A stretch of DNA of 56,755 bases from Chloroflexi bacterium UBA6622 (lineage in GTDB: Bacteria; Chloroflexota; UBA11872). The notes beneath the pieces were generated by a model. The model had not been told where the DNA came from. It ran no database searches and saw only the letters and a program-made list of their open reading frames with translations. Each line of letters begins with the position of its first letter. Within the stretch, counting starts at the first letter, position 1. This document shows, in pieces, positions 1 through 9,059 of the stretch. Made by a program: the position numbers and the translations under genes. The stretch is from positions 1 to 56,755 of the forward strand of contig DJHK01000021.1 of NCBI GenBank assembly GCA_002433065.1, in the 5' to 3' direction.

Positions 1-25
1 CATGGGCGGCATGGGCGGCTTCTAA
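1..25 (+). CDS. groL: Chaperonin GroEL, C-terminal end (partial)
   Basis: The first in-frame codons, from base 2, read MGGMGGF followed by TAA. This is the Gly-Gly-Met tail typical of bacterial GroEL, the flexible C-terminus that projects into the folding chamber. Only the tail is present; the gene enters from the left edge. A rho-independent terminator follows about 35 bases after the stop, which supports this being the real 3' end of a transcription unit. The identification rests on seven residues plus the terminator, so it is good but not absolute. Confidence 0.8.
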
Positions 26-58
26 CAAAACTAGGCACACTGCACGAATCATTGAGTG

Positions 59-87
59 AACCCCGTCGGTCGGCGGGGTTCCTTCTT
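59..87 (+). terminator. Intrinsic terminator after groL
   Basis: A 7-bp stem, AACCCCG (59-65) with CGGGGTT (74-80), closes an 8-base loop and is followed by the T-rich CCTTCTT. It lies in the expected place to end the groL transcript. Confidence 0.75.
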
Positions 88-353
88 ATAATTCTGGAAA
101 CTGCCAGAACCCTAAGTAGGCAACGTGGTAGACCCGCTGTACACAGTTATTCCAAATCGCCAAAGGCATTGCTTAGAGCTGACTCGAAAAAACGATTACG
201 AGCACCAGTTGCATAGAGGGGTGTGATGAAACGAATTATTTATTGCGAGGACTATTAGTCCTAATGAAGACGAATGTCGCACAGCTGAACTTGGCTAAGA
301 ATTAAGATTATTGAGCGTGATTTTTGTCCGGAGGGACACTAGGGGCACCAGGG
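88..353. other. Intergenic stretch between the convergent groL and serine hydrolase genes
   Basis: No credible gene is seen. It holds two small perfect inverted repeats: TTCTGG/CCAGAA (92-97 and 104-109) and AGGACT/AGTCCT (248-253 and 257-262, loop ATT). Neither is followed by a clear T-run on either strand, so neither is called a terminator. Confidence 0.4.
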
Positions 354-1454
354 TTAACTGGTTATAGTTCTTGGTATCCGGCCTAGTTCCGAAATGATGT
401 CACAGCAGCGACGTAGGACCTGACGTACATGTGGCATCTTCCCGTTAGTCAATAGCACCATGCTGAAACCAGTTTTGGGGTCGGCCCAGCAGATGGTGCC
501 AGTCGCCCCTGAATGCCCAAAAGCTCCAATAGGTGTCAGCGCTCCGAAGTTTCCACTTCCACCATGAAGTTCTCGGCCAGATTTGACGATTGACCACCCT
601 AAGCCCCAACCGAACCTTCGTGCCACCACTGGGTTCATATCAGGAAATAACACTGTATGGTTCAACAAGACATCTCGAACCATATGAGATTGAAGAATTC
701 GCCTTCCATCACAAAGCCCATCCTGTAGCAACACCTCAAGAATCTTGGCAATGTCCGGCGCTGTTGAAAATGCGCCTCCCCACGGAGCACCCAAATTCCT
801 CCAGTAAGACGTGTTCCAAACCCAAGATCCTTCCACATCTTCAGTCGGAGTAGGCTTACAAAACTTTCCGACAAATTCATCGCTCCAAACCAACGACGTC
901 GCTCGCAGAGATGCAGGTCGGAAGACCTCTTCTTCAAGAATTTCGCCCGTTGATGTTTGGCGAACTTTTTCCATCACCATTGAAAGAGTCAGTATGCCCA
1001 TGCTCTGATACGAGGAATCGGTGCCCGGTCTGAATTTCAGTGGAACCGCGCACGTCTCTCGAAAATACTCGCTTAAAGGTGCCTTGTTCCTGCGAAGCAG
1101 ATTGTTGTTCGGTAGAAAATCAGGAAGGCCGCTGGAATGTGTGAATAAGTGCCGAAGAGTTACTCGCGCCTTACCGGCCTTTCCGAACTCTGGAAAGTAT
1201 CGGATGACCGGATCGTCTAAGCCGATTTCGCCGTGTTCCAGCATCCGTGCCGCAGCTAAACAAACTAAAGGCTTTGTGATGGACGCGATCGAGAATACCG
1301 CCTCAGTATCTTGAGCCTGCCCACCATGCCAACTCAACAGTATGTCCTGATTTTTTTGTACGTGTAGAACGGCAGCTGGAACAGTCATCTCGCCCATTGA
1401 ACGCTGAAGGAGGTCTACAGCTGAAGCTATCGTTGCAGTTGTTGACCGGAGCAC
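354..1454 (-). CDS. Serine hydrolase, class C beta-lactamase / penicillin-binding-protein-like family
   Basis: A 366-aa protein with the beta-lactamase/transpeptidase-like fold. The SxxK nucleophile motif is SITK at residues 58-61, the Tyr motif is around Y149 (SSYQS), and the KTG-equivalent triad is HSG at 314-316. HLFTHSSGLPDF near residues 102-113 is typical of the esterase/beta-lactamase (PF00144) group. No signal peptide is evident, so it is probably cytoplasmic. Members include esterases, D-aminopeptidases and beta-lactamases, and the substrate cannot be told from sequence. It ends 26 bases downstream of the sigma factor gene on the same strand and may be cotranscribed with it. The start is the most upstream ATG and is plausible for the family length. 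Confidence 0.85.
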   Translation of the reverse strand: MLRSTTATIASAVDLLQRSMGEMTVPAAVLHVQKNQDILLSWHGGQAQDTEAVFSIASITKPLVCLAAARMLEHGEIGLDDPVIRYFPEFGKAGKARVTLRHLFTHSSGLPDFLPNNNLLRRNKAPLSEYFRETCAVPLKFRPGTDSSYQSMGILTLSMVMEKVRQTSTGEILEEEVFRPASLRATSLVWSDEFVGKFCKPTPTEDVEGSWVWNTSYWRNLGAPWGGAFSTAPDIAKILEVLLQDGLCDGRRILQSHMVRDVLLNHTVLFPDMNPVVARRFGWGLGWSIVKSGRELHGGSGNFGALTPIGAFGHSGATGTICWADPKTGFSMVLLTNGKMPHVRQVLRRCCDIISELGRIPRTITS

Positions 1455-1480
1455 TCGCTAGCGCCCCTTTTTCTCAGGTG

Positions 1481-2605
1481 CTAACCCAGAAAGTCCTTGA
1501 GCTTCCGCGCAAGCCGCGGATGCCTGAGCTTCCTAAGCGCTTGGGATTCGATCTGACGAATGCGCTCACGTGTTAGGCCAAACTCCTGTCCAACTTGATC
1601 TAGCGTCCTTGGTGTGTCGTCATCAAGCCCATGTCGCATCCGTAGGATTTTTTGCTCCCGCGGATCAAGCATCTCCAAGACGTCACCCAACTGCTCGGTA
1701 AGCATTTGTCGGGTCGCCGCTTCCATCGGTTCTACCGCATCATCATCTCGAATTAGATGGCCAATTTCCGTGTCACCATCCTCACCAATGGGAGTCTCGA
1801 GCGAAATCGGAAGGCGTGCCGCTTGCTTAAGCTCGCCAATCTGGTCTTCGCTCATTTCCATCTCGATAGCAATCTCGTTGTCAGTTGGCTCACGACCCAA
1901 CCGGAGCTGTAAATCTCGTTGAACTCGGTAAGACTTTGTGAGTTTCTCGTGCACGTGGACAGGTAAACGAATAGTCCGACTTTGTTCAGCAATAGCTCGT
2001 GTCACCGCTTGTCGAATCCACCATGTGGCATAAGTGCTGAACTTGTAACCCCGACGCCAATCAAATTTTTCAGCCGCCCTCATTAACCCCGCGTTACCTT
2101 CCTGAATCAAATCAAGCAGAGGAATTCCATGGCCTGTGTATTTCTTCGCAACACTTACTACCAGACGCAGATTCGCGGTAATGAGATGAGCACGTGCATC
2201 TTCACCACCACGTTCTATCCGTTGCGCCAGATCAACCTCTTCCTTGGCCGTAAGTAAAGAAATTCTTCCAATCTCGTTTAGGTAACTACGAACTGTGTCC
2301 TGGCTCGCTGACTCAAGCTCCAGATCACGTTCACGGCGAGTTTGAATTGCGGTGACCTTTGAAGCATCGCCACTTTCAGTATCTTCTGGGTCTTCATCGC
2401 GAAGCTCGATTTCTTCTTCCGCCAATTGCTCGCGAAACCATGTTTCAATCTCTGTAGTAATGTGCGCCTCATTTGGCAACACTTTCTTCAGTTCCGATTT
2501 GCTAACGAACCCTGGATCTGCACCAAGCGCAACGAGTTCGGCTAAAGCGTTCTCGAGCGTCTCTTCCTTAACAACCGTAGAGACACCTGTTGCATCAACT
2601 ACCAC
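1481..2605 (-). CDS. rpoD: RNA polymerase primary-type sigma-70 factor
   Basis: A 374-aa sigma-70 factor. Residues 15-65 look like a short region 1.1, followed by an acidic linker (about 65-80). Region 1.2 starts at DTVRSYLNEIG (103-113). Region 2 spans about 141-210 and includes the core-binding segment and the -10 recognition helix with YATWWIRQAV (192-201). Region 3 follows, and region 4 (about 300-362) carries the helix-turn-helix with LTRERIRQIE (344-353). Compact length and full region 1.2-4.2 coverage fit RpoD/SigA of Gram-positive-like phyla, though a group 2 paralogue cannot be excluded. The start is GTG; an in-frame stop lies just upstream at 2627-2629, leaving no room for a longer N-terminus. 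Confidence 0.93.
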   Translation of the reverse strand: MVVDATGVSTVVKEETLENALAELVALGADPGFVSKSELKKVLPNEAHITTEIETWFREQLAEEEIELRDEDPEDTESGDASKVTAIQTRRERDLELESASQDTVRSYLNEIGRISLLTAKEEVDLAQRIERGGEDARAHLITANLRLVVSVAKKYTGHGIPLLDLIQEGNAGLMRAAEKFDWRRGYKFSTYATWWIRQAVTRAIAEQSRTIRLPVHVHEKLTKSYRVQRDLQLRLGREPTDNEIAIEMEMSEDQIGELKQAARLPISLETPIGEDGDTEIGHLIRDDDAVEPMEAATRQMLTEQLGDVLEMLDPREQKILRMRHGLDDDTPRTLDQVGQEFGLTRERIRQIESQALRKLRHPRLARKLKDFLG

Positions 2606-2998
2606 GGACAGGCCGCCATTTCCGTGTCACAAAAATCCTCACCCAAAAACCTCATCTGTAACCTCCACTTCCGCCCACTCATCTGAATCAGCCTGACCAT
2701 TTCGATCGACAGGTGACTACCTGACCCGATAAAGCAGGTGGAAAACCTAGACTTCTACGCGAAAACCAGATGGCTCGGTACACCCTCATGCCTGGTACCG
2801 ACAGAAATTGTCCTGCCTAAATCCATATGCCACAACACTGCTGCGACGCAATTTTCTCGGCAAACAAACCTTCATCCGCCTAATCAAGTATACGCAGCAA
2901 CCTCTGGGAATGACCAAAGCTACTTTCCGTGTTGCGATACCCTGAACGAATTCCTATCCTCGCTCGATGCCCAGATCACCCTAGGACGTCTCCTACGC
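2606..2998. other. Divergent intergenic region between the sigma factor and cupredoxin genes
   Basis: About 390 bases that should hold promoters for both neighbours. An open frame runs through much of it into the lipoprotein gene, but its translation lacks protein-like character and precedes a textbook signal peptide, so it is not called coding. One small inverted repeat is seen, CAGGT/ACCTG (2710-2714 and 2719-2723). No clear -35/-10 pair could be picked by eye. Confidence 0.4.
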
Positions 2999-3436
2999 AT
3001 GCCATTTTGCTCTCACAAATCAATCCGTGTACTACTCGTTCTAACGTCAATGTTTTTATTCGCAGCATGTGAAGCCGGCGTGGTGCAAACCACAATCGAA
3101 AACCCAGTCCCCAGCGCGAACCTTTTGGATTCTGGCTCCTGTACACCAACAAACTGTGAAGATGTCTCCCTTGAAGTCGGAGACTTTGCTGTCATGCCCT
3201 CAACAGTACGTGTGTCCAAACCGAGAGTCCGCCTCACGATTCGGAATGTAGGGACCTACACCCATAGCCTGGAAATCCGAACAAGTCATGGCCAATTTCG
3301 ATCACCAAACATCGGACCAACTCAGACAGGGACCGTTCTGGCCGTTCTGGATCCTGGTGAAAACGAAATGCTAGACCCAATACCGGGACATGCGATCCGA
3401 GGGGAACGTGCAACGATTGTGTACACCGGTAGCTAG
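2999..3436 (+). CDS. Cupredoxin-like lipoprotein
   Basis: 145 aa from the ATG at 2999. A basic n-region, a hydrophobic stretch and a lipobox (LFAAC, Cys near residue 24) mark a lipoprotein signal peptide. The mature part has the beta-rich pattern of a small cupredoxin-like domain: VRLTIRNVGTYTHSLEI resembles the strand-loop-His segment seen in plastocyanin/azurin-like proteins. The other usual copper ligands (a C-terminal Cys-His-Met cluster) are not evident, so copper binding is uncertain. The gene is convergent with ctaB and shares a CTAG with its stop codon. Proximity to the oxidase operon suggests a role in respiratory electron transfer or copper handling. The upstream in-frame extension to 2738 is rejected because it buries the signal peptide. 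Confidence 0.65.
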   Translation: MPFCSHKSIRVLLVLTSMFLFAACEAGVVQTTIENPVPSANLLDSGSCTPTNCEDVSLEVGDFAVMPSTVRVSKPRVRLTIRNVGTYTHSLEIRTSHGQFRSPNIGPTQTGTVLAVLDPGENEMLDPIPGHAIRGERATIVYTGS

Positions 3437-4335
3437 TTCCCAAGCACCGGCAAGACCGTGTCCACAACCATCGCGGCAAACACTAACGTCAAGTAGGTTA
3501 TCGAGTATTTGTAAAGACGCCACGCGCTATTCGTATCCTTGGCCCGAAGCAACTGCCAAGCACGATAAACAAAAACAAGGCCAAGCAAAATCGACGCTGC
3601 CGAATAGATCCAGCCCATACCGTTAACCGGTATTAGCACCAGAGAAGCTGTGACCAAGGCCAAGCTATAAACGAATATGTGGCGACGAGTCACAGCATCT
3701 CCCTGCACGACCGGGAGCATTGGGACACCAGCTCGTGCATAGTCATGCTTCCGAACAAGAGCAAGCGCCCAGAAGTGCGGAGGCGTCCATATAAATATGA
3801 CCATAAACAGCACCAGAGCTGCGATGTCTAGGTGGCCAGCCCCCGCAACCCATCCCACCATTGGTGGAATGGCGCCCGCAGCGCCTCCTATAACAATATT
3901 CTGCGTACTTCGGCGTTTAAGCCACAGGGTATAGACACCCACATAAATTACGAACCCTGTAGAAGCCAGTCCTGCGGCCAACCAGCTGACTCCAAATCCG
4001 AGAACCAGCACTGATAAGACCAGAAGCACGATTCCCCACCAAAACGCCACAGGGACACGAAGGCGTGCAGCAGGCAATGGACGGCTACGGGTTCGCTGCA
4101 TGACGAGATCGATGTCACGGTCAAACAACTGGTTATACGTGGCTGCTGCGCCAGCACACAACGCACCGCCCAAAAGCGTAGAGCCAACCACGTTCAGCGC
4201 CGGGAGCCCTCGGGCTGCTACAACCATCGCTGCAGCAGTGGTAACTAAAAGCTCAGCAATGATTCGCGGCTTTGTCATCCGCACCAAGTCCTGAAAAAAT
4301 ATTGAAGGACTTTCTTTAATGACAGCTCCTCCCAC
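3433..4335 (-). CDS. ctaB: Protoheme IX farnesyltransferase (heme O synthase)
   Basis: A 300-aa polytopic UbiA-family prenyltransferase. It converts heme B to heme O with farnesyl diphosphate, the first step towards heme A for the aa3-type oxidase. The Mg-pyrophosphate-binding motif NxxxDxxxD is seen at N68/D72/D76 (NQLFDRDID), and several hydrophobic segments follow through the C-terminus. It is the last gene of the minus-strand oxidase operon, 9 bases after ctaA. The called start is GTG at 4335, but a strong Shine-Dalgarno-like GGAGGAG lies just inside the frame, so the true start may be a few codons later. The stop overlaps the stop of the convergent lipoprotein gene. Confidence 0.94.
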   Translation of the reverse strand: MGGAVIKESPSIFFQDLVRMTKPRIIAELLVTTAAAMVVAARGLPALNVVGSTLLGGALCAGAAATYNQLFDRDIDLVMQRTRSRPLPAARLRVPVAFWWGIVLLVLSVLVLGFGVSWLAAGLASTGFVIYVGVYTLWLKRRSTQNIVIGGAAGAIPPMVGWVAGAGHLDIAALVLFMVIFIWTPPHFWALALVRKHDYARAGVPMLPVVQGDAVTRRHIFVYSLALVTASLVLIPVNGMGWIYSAASILLGLVFVYRAWQLLRAKDTNSAWRLYKYSITYLTLVFAAMVVDTVLPVLGN

Positions 4336-4344
4336 TAGGCCACG

Positions 4345-5298
4345 TCAGGAATCTACGTCCGCTCGCGAGCCTACATTCTCTCTATGCATCGACCACACGA
4401 CCACCGCAATTGCCAAGGTTACGATCCAAACCCACTGGGCAAGAAACGAGTGGATTGCCGTAATGATCTCATTCGTCAAGCTCATGGCATTCGCAGCCCC
4501 AACTAAAACCTCGAGCACCACCAAGTGACTCGCAATTATTCCAAGCCTTGCCGCGAACGGATACGAGTCGCGCAACTTCCTCAGGCGCCATGCCAACATC
4601 GCGAGCAGCACTAAGACCACCAGCGCCACCATTCGATGGGTCATGTGGACAATAGGGCCTATCCCAATACCTTGACTATCAATCGGCCACATCGCATTGC
4701 CACACAAAGGCCATCCAGAACAAGCCCTACCAGCATGCGAACTTGATGTATAGCCGCCAACTCCAATCGCAAGAAGCGCGGCTATCACCGCCGCGCCTGA
4801 TAACCGTGACAGCCCCATAACATGTGGTCGCGCCTTAAGAGGCTCTGGCAGCTGCATCGAACATTGCACAACAATGAACGTTAACAAGCCGATCAGTGTC
4901 GTAGCAGACACCAGATGCGCCGTTACCACCCATGCTGGCAGTTCCGTGAGCACGGCTGCAGCACCGAGCAGGACCTGAACACCTAACAAGATTATTAAAG
5001 CAATAGCCGAGCCTCGAAATAACCACGATCCACCTCGACTCCTTAACACAAGCACCGCAGCCGTCAGTATCAGCAGGCCACCGATACCGGCAAGTACACG
5101 ATGTGTATATTCAATGATTGCCTTGATGTCGTCTGGTGGAGGCGTGATTGAACCATGACACAAAGGCCAATCCGGACACCCAAGCCCTGATCCCGTCGCT
5201 CGCACAATCGCTCCCTGCGTCGCGAGTAAAGTTGCAAACACAAGCGCAAAAGTCGCGACCCCCCGCGTATGCCGGCGTAAAACCAAACGACGGTTCAA
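4345..5298 (-). CDS. ctaA: Heme A synthase (CtaA/COX15 family)
   Basis: About 317 aa with eight predicted hydrophobic segments. It oxidises the C8 methyl of heme O to the formyl group of heme A. The signature ATGSGLGCPDWPLCHG near the N-terminus and a second Cys pair, ACSGWPLC, halfway through are the paired extracellular cysteines of CtaA; conserved His residues (EYTHR, HMTHR) match the heme-ligand positions of the two four-helix halves. A strong AAGGAAGGAG lies directly before the TTG at 5304, so spacing favours the second TTG at 5298, two codons later. It lies between ctaG and ctaB in the operon. Confidence 0.93.
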   Translation of the reverse strand: MNRRLVLRRHTRGVATFALVFATLLATQGAIVRATGSGLGCPDWPLCHGSITPPPDDIKAIIEYTHRVLAGIGGLLILTAAVLVLRSRGGSWLFRGSAIALIILLGVQVLLGAAAVLTELPAWVVTAHLVSATTLIGLLTFIVVQCSMQLPEPLKARPHVMGLSRLSGAAVIAALLAIGVGGYTSSSHAGRACSGWPLCGNAMWPIDSQGIGIGPIVHMTHRMVALVVLVLLAMLAWRLRKLRDSYPFAARLGIIASHLVVLEVLVGAANAMSLTNEIITAIHSFLAQWVWIVTLAIAVVVWSMHRENVGSRADVDS

Positions 5299-5362
5299 TG
5301 TCAACTCCTTCCTTGCTTCCCAAAAAGCAAATCTCTCCTAGGTCGGTTCACACGATCTAGCA

Positions 5363-6148
5363 TCATCCAGACTCTCGACTTACCAACTGACTTTTGCTCG
5401 GCTCGGCCGAAACCCAACGGAAATACTTGACCGAAATCACACTCCACAAAATTGCCGTTCCGCCGAGTTTCATTACAAGCCCGCCGACCCGTTGATCATT
5501 AAGTGGTGATAAGCCCTCCGGATTAACAATCATCGAATATGCCGGATATATAGGATCCGCTGCGAACACAAAGATCGAACTGAGCAAACCGGAAGGAAGC
5601 GTAATTACGAAAAGATAGAACATCTGCATTGGAAGGCTTGCAGCCGGGGCCGTGGGTAAGCGGCTCAGCACGGGCCACCACATGACAATCGCCGATGCCA
5701 CCAAAGTCATATGCATAGTGTCATGCACAATCCGATCACGGAGCGTCGCCTCATAGAGCGTGGGCAAGTGCCATCCCCAAAACACGCTCACGCCAATCAG
5801 CCCGGCGACCACCGGTTTCGTGATCCACCGAACAAACCGCTGAGCCAACCGTTTCCGGAAAAGCGGTGCCACTAACCATTCAGGAAGTCCGAGCAAGAGC
5901 ATCGGCGGCGCGACTAGGGTCAATAGCACATGTTGAAACATGTGCACGCTGAAAAAAGATGCGCTGAGCACGTCGATCGGAGGATGGAGAGTGATAAACA
6001 CCGTAAGAACCCCAACAACAAAAGCTGCGATTCGCCACAACGCAACTTCAGACCTCCGGTCAGGATTCCACCGACTGATGGCGTACACGTATGCACCAAG
6101 CATCACGGCGGAACCCAGAGTGATCTCAGGGACCAGATAAAACTTCAT
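5363..6148 (-). CDS. ctaG: Cytochrome c oxidase assembly protein, caa3-type CtaG family
   Basis: A 261-aa polytopic membrane protein with about seven hydrophobic segments. The HMFQHVLL segment (around residue 90), WGWHLPTLYE and HDTMHMTLV are the conserved His-rich helices of the caa3_CtaG family (PF09678), which is distinct from the Cox11-type CtaG of proteobacteria. In Bacillus this protein is needed to form active caa3 oxidase, probably through metallation. Position between the oxidase structural genes and ctaA supports this role. ATG start at 6148. Confidence 0.87.
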   Translation of the reverse strand: MKFYLVPEITLGSAVMLGAYVYAISRWNPDRRSEVALWRIAAFVVGVLTVFITLHPPIDVLSASFFSVHMFQHVLLTLVAPPMLLLGLPEWLVAPLFRKRLAQRFVRWITKPVVAGLIGVSVFWGWHLPTLYEATLRDRIVHDTMHMTLVASAIVMWWPVLSRLPTAPAASLPMQMFYLFVITLPSGLLSSIFVFAADPIYPAYSMIVNPEGLSPLNDQRVGGLVMKLGGTAILWSVISVKYFRWVSAEPSKSQLVSRESG

Positions 6149-6252
6149 AGCACCATCATGAATTATTGATCGTTACGCTCAGACTGCTGTCCTCGGTGAA
6201 CAATTACTGGACTGGAAGCTCCGTCCAACCCACTAGCTCTAGCCTATGCCCT

Positions 6253-6591
6253 CTAGAGTGCAAACATAAAGAACACAATCAGGATAGTTATTGAGGCGAT
6301 GGAAAATGGGAACATAAATAACGCGGTAAAAAGCCGGCTGTCCTCCCGTAAATGCATGTAGTACGCAACCACACCTGCACCCTTGAGAAAAGAAAGCACC
6401 AGAAGTGAAGCCACAACTCCGGATCTTGTCAGCAACTCACTTATCTCCGGCCAACTCGGAATAACAATCTCAACAATCGTAATAACCGTGAGGATAACGC
6501 CCACCACTAAATATTTGCTGTACCCATGTCGGTGCGGAGCCATGTGGTCGCCGTTCGAAGGCTCGTGGGTTGAGGAGGTTGACTGTGTCAT
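6253..6591 (-). CDS. ctaF: Cytochrome c oxidase subunit IV (prokaryotic type)
   Basis: A 112-aa protein from the ATG at 6591. It has three hydrophobic segments and the segment FLKGAGVVAYYMHLREDSRLF, broken here only by loops, which is typical of the CtaF/COX4_pro (PF03626) family of small accessory subunits. The ATG shares one base with the ctaE stop (TGATG), a translationally coupled junction; this decides the start over the in-frame upstream alternative at 6627. The His-rich N-terminus is cytoplasmic and poorly conserved. The function is stabilisation of the oxidase complex in the membrane. Confidence 0.87.
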   Translation of the reverse strand: MTQSTSSTHEPSNGDHMAPHRHGYSKYLVVGVILTVITIVEIVIPSWPEISELLTRSGVVASLLVLSFLKGAGVVAYYMHLREDSRLFTALFMFPFSIASITILIVFFMFAL

Positions 6592-7181
6592 CAGATTAGA
6601 TAAATCAAGGTGAAGATGGCGACCCACACGAGGTCAACAAAATGCCAATACAGTCCAACCAATTCGATGCCCCACATATCTGATCCAGGTCGAAACCGGC
6701 CACGAAAGCTGTACAGCATGACTGTACCGAGCCACAAAACACCAATCGCGACATGCGCACCATGAAATCCAACCAACGTGAAGAAGGACGCTCCGAATAA
6801 GTTGGTGGAAGGAGTAAGTCCGTGGTGAACAAACTCTGAAAACTCATAGACCTGGCCACCCAAGAAAACGATGCCCATCAGCATCACCAATCCAAGCCAG
6901 ATACGTCCCCAAAAAACGGATCCGTTCCTGAAAGCAGCGAGAGATAGCACCATTGACATACTGCTAGTTAACAGCACAAAGGTGGTGAACGAAGTCAACG
7001 CCAAATCAAATATTTCCTGACCGTGACTGCCTAATGTGTTGTGCTTATTGATCAACATCACAAGGATCAAGCAACCGAAAAACATCGTTTCAGAGCCAAG
7101 AAACGCCCACATTGCGAGCTTCCGATTGTCCAGGCCCGTATAGAGATGGTGCCCGTGCTGTTCGCTACCGTGCGTACTCAC
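6591..7181 (-). CDS. ctaE: Cytochrome c oxidase subunit III
   Basis: A 196-aa integral membrane subunit with five hydrophobic segments, the short form found in caa3 oxidases. NRKLAMWAFLGSETMFFG near the N-terminus and GFHGAHVAIGVLWLG and YWHFVDLVWVAIF towards the C-terminus are the subunit III signatures; E31 in GSETMFF is the conserved Glu. The start is GTG at 7181, whose last bases form the TGA of ctaD (GTGA overlap). This 4-base overlap, and the TGATG at its other end, link ctaD-ctaE-ctaF translationally. Confidence 0.95.
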   Translation of the reverse strand: MSTHGSEQHGHHLYTGLDNRKLAMWAFLGSETMFFGCLILVMLINKHNTLGSHGQEIFDLALTSFTTFVLLTSSMSMVLSLAAFRNGSVFWGRIWLGLVMLMGIVFLGGQVYEFSEFVHHGLTPSTNLFGASFFTLVGFHGAHVAIGVLWLGTVMLYSFRGRFRPGSDMWGIELVGLYWHFVDLVWVAIFTLIYLI

Positions 7182-9010
7182 TCAGCTGGCTCCTCGATCC
7201 AACCAATCAGCGAGATCCCAAACATCATCGCGCCGAGCAAAATAAAGATTTGGTGAAAGATAAGGCCGCTTGCCGCAAGCACCATGCCAGCCGCCATAAC
7301 AATCGGCCAGTACGAAGGATTCGGCATGTGTATATGCGGCTCATCCTCCCCCTCTAGTGTCTCAGGCACCGTCGCTACCGCGCCTGTGTTTCCGCCACCA
7401 CGCTTGGCATCCCATGCTGGGTACTGACCATCAACGACCGGGATTTCAGCAAAGTTGTACACAGGTGGCGGGGACGGAATTGTCCATTCGAGCGTCCCCG
7501 CGTCCCAGGGATCAGAGCCGGAAATTGCCCCGGACCTTGCAGAACGAATGGCATTGATCGCAAAAACAGCTACCGAAACCGCAATCATGAAAGACCCGAC
7601 CGTCGACACCATGTTCCACAACTCGAATCCCATGTCCGAAGAATACGTGTGAATCCGTCGGGGCATGCCGTCGATCCCAAGCATGTGTTGCGGTAAGAAG
7701 GTCAGATTGAATCCAATAAGCATCAAGAGGAAATGAACCTTCCCCCAACCTTCATGCAACAATCGACCTGTGAATTTCGGGAACCAATAGTAGATACCCG
7801 CAAACAGCCCAAACACCGTGCCGCCGAACAACACGTAATGTAAATGGGCCACGACGAAATATGTGTCCTGCACCTGCCCATCAACTGGCGGCGATCCCAA
7901 AATCACACCGCTGAGCCCACCAATGATGAACATCGCCACCATGCCAATTGCAAAGAGCATGGGTGTCTTGAAGCTAATTGATCCACCATAGAGCGTAGCG
8001 ATCCAATTAAATATTTTGACCCCGGTTGGCACAGCAATCGCCATTGTCGAAATAGCAAACGCGGTATCCGCAATAGGGCCTAAACCAACCGTAAACATGT
8101 GGTGAGTCCACACGCCAAATCCTACAAGTGCAATAGCAGCCCCGGAGTAGGCGACAACGGCATATCCAAAAAGTGGCTTTCTGGAAAAGGTTGGGAGAAT
8201 TTCCGACACGATCCCCATAGCCGGGAGGATCAGGATGTACACCTCGGGATGCCCGAATACCCAGAACAGATGTTGCCAGAGCACTGGATCACCACCGCCC
8301 GCCGGTAAAAAGAAGCTTGTGGACATATAGCGGTCAAAAAGCAATAAGACGAGCCCGATCGTTATTGCTGGAAACGCAAAGATGATCAGGAAAGCCGTGA
8401 TCATAGACATCCACACGAACATTGGCATCCTGTTGAGCGTCATACCAGGCGCCCGCAAATTGACGATCGTTACGATGAAGTTTATGGATGCCAATATTGA
8501 TGACACACCCAGAATCTGAAGCCCGAGCGCCCAAAAATCGATCGCATGCGTAGCCGCAAACTTGGTCGCCGTTAATGGCGCATATCCGAACCACCCAGCG
8601 TTCGGCGCACCACCTGCCACGAAGCTGATGTTGATGAAAATTCCACCAAACAAATAGATCCAATAACTCAAGGCGTTCAGACGGGGAAAGGCAACATCAC
8701 GTGCACCAATCATGAGCGGTAAAAGCAAGTTAAAGAAGGCTGCGCTCATTGGCATCAAGGCCAAGAACACCATGGTGGTGCCATGCATCGTGAAGAGTTC
8801 GGTATAACGATCCGGAGCTACGACATCTGCGTCAGGACGAGCTAATTGGGCCCGAATCAGTAACGCCTCGACCCCGCCCATCACAAAAAATCCGAGCGCG
8901 GTCACAAGGTAGAGGACCGCGATCCGCTTATGATCAACAGTCGTAATCCAACTCCAAGCAGCTCCAGAAAATGTCCGAGTGTCGGGAGCCGTCGTAGTTA
9001 CTGTGGCCAT
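7178..9010 (-). CDS. ctaD: Cytochrome c oxidase subunit I (A1-type heme-copper oxidase)
   Basis: A 610-aa catalytic subunit with at least 12 hydrophobic segments. It reduces O2 to water and pumps protons. Low-spin heme ligand H76 lies in MHGTTM. CuB ligands are seen at H254 in GHPEVY and at the HH pair 303-304. H389 and H391 in VAHLHYVLFGG are the remaining heme ligands. E256 and Y258 in GHPEVY give the Glu of the D-channel and the cross-linked Tyr, which places it in the A1 (mitochondrial-like) subfamily. GAPNAGWFGYAPL matches the Asn/Asp region of the D-channel. The C-terminal extension with two extra hydrophobic segments (about 565-605) is usual for caa3 enzymes. ATG start at 9010. Confidence 0.96.
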   Translation of the reverse strand: MATVTTTAPDTRTFSGAAWSWITTVDHKRIAVLYLVTALGFFVMGGVEALLIRAQLARPDADVVAPDRYTELFTMHGTTMVFLALMPMSAAFFNLLLPLMIGARDVAFPRLNALSYWIYLFGGIFINISFVAGGAPNAGWFGYAPLTATKFAATHAIDFWALGLQILGVSSILASINFIVTIVNLRAPGMTLNRMPMFVWMSMITAFLIIFAFPAITIGLVLLLFDRYMSTSFFLPAGGGDPVLWQHLFWVFGHPEVYILILPAMGIVSEILPTFSRKPLFGYAVVAYSGAAIALVGFGVWTHHMFTVGLGPIADTAFAISTMAIAVPTGVKIFNWIATLYGGSISFKTPMLFAIGMVAMFIIGGLSGVILGSPPVDGQVQDTYFVVAHLHYVLFGGTVFGLFAGIYYWFPKFTGRLLHEGWGKVHFLLMLIGFNLTFLPQHMLGIDGMPRRIHTYSSDMGFELWNMVSTVGSFMIAVSVAVFAINAIRSARSGAISGSDPWDAGTLEWTIPSPPPVYNFAEIPVVDGQYPAWDAKRGGGNTGAVATVPETLEGEDEPHIHMPNPSYWPIVMAAGMVLAASGLIFHQIFILLGAMMFGISLIGWIEEPAE

Positions 9011-9059
9011 ACAACCAGCCTCCGCTGAATAGCTGAAACGCTTGACTGATGAATCATGC

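Noticed and set aside
248..262. AGGACT/AGTCCT hairpin as a terminator for the serine hydrolase gene
   Set aside because: No T-run follows on either strand and the stem is AT-poor only in part; left as an unassigned inverted repeat.
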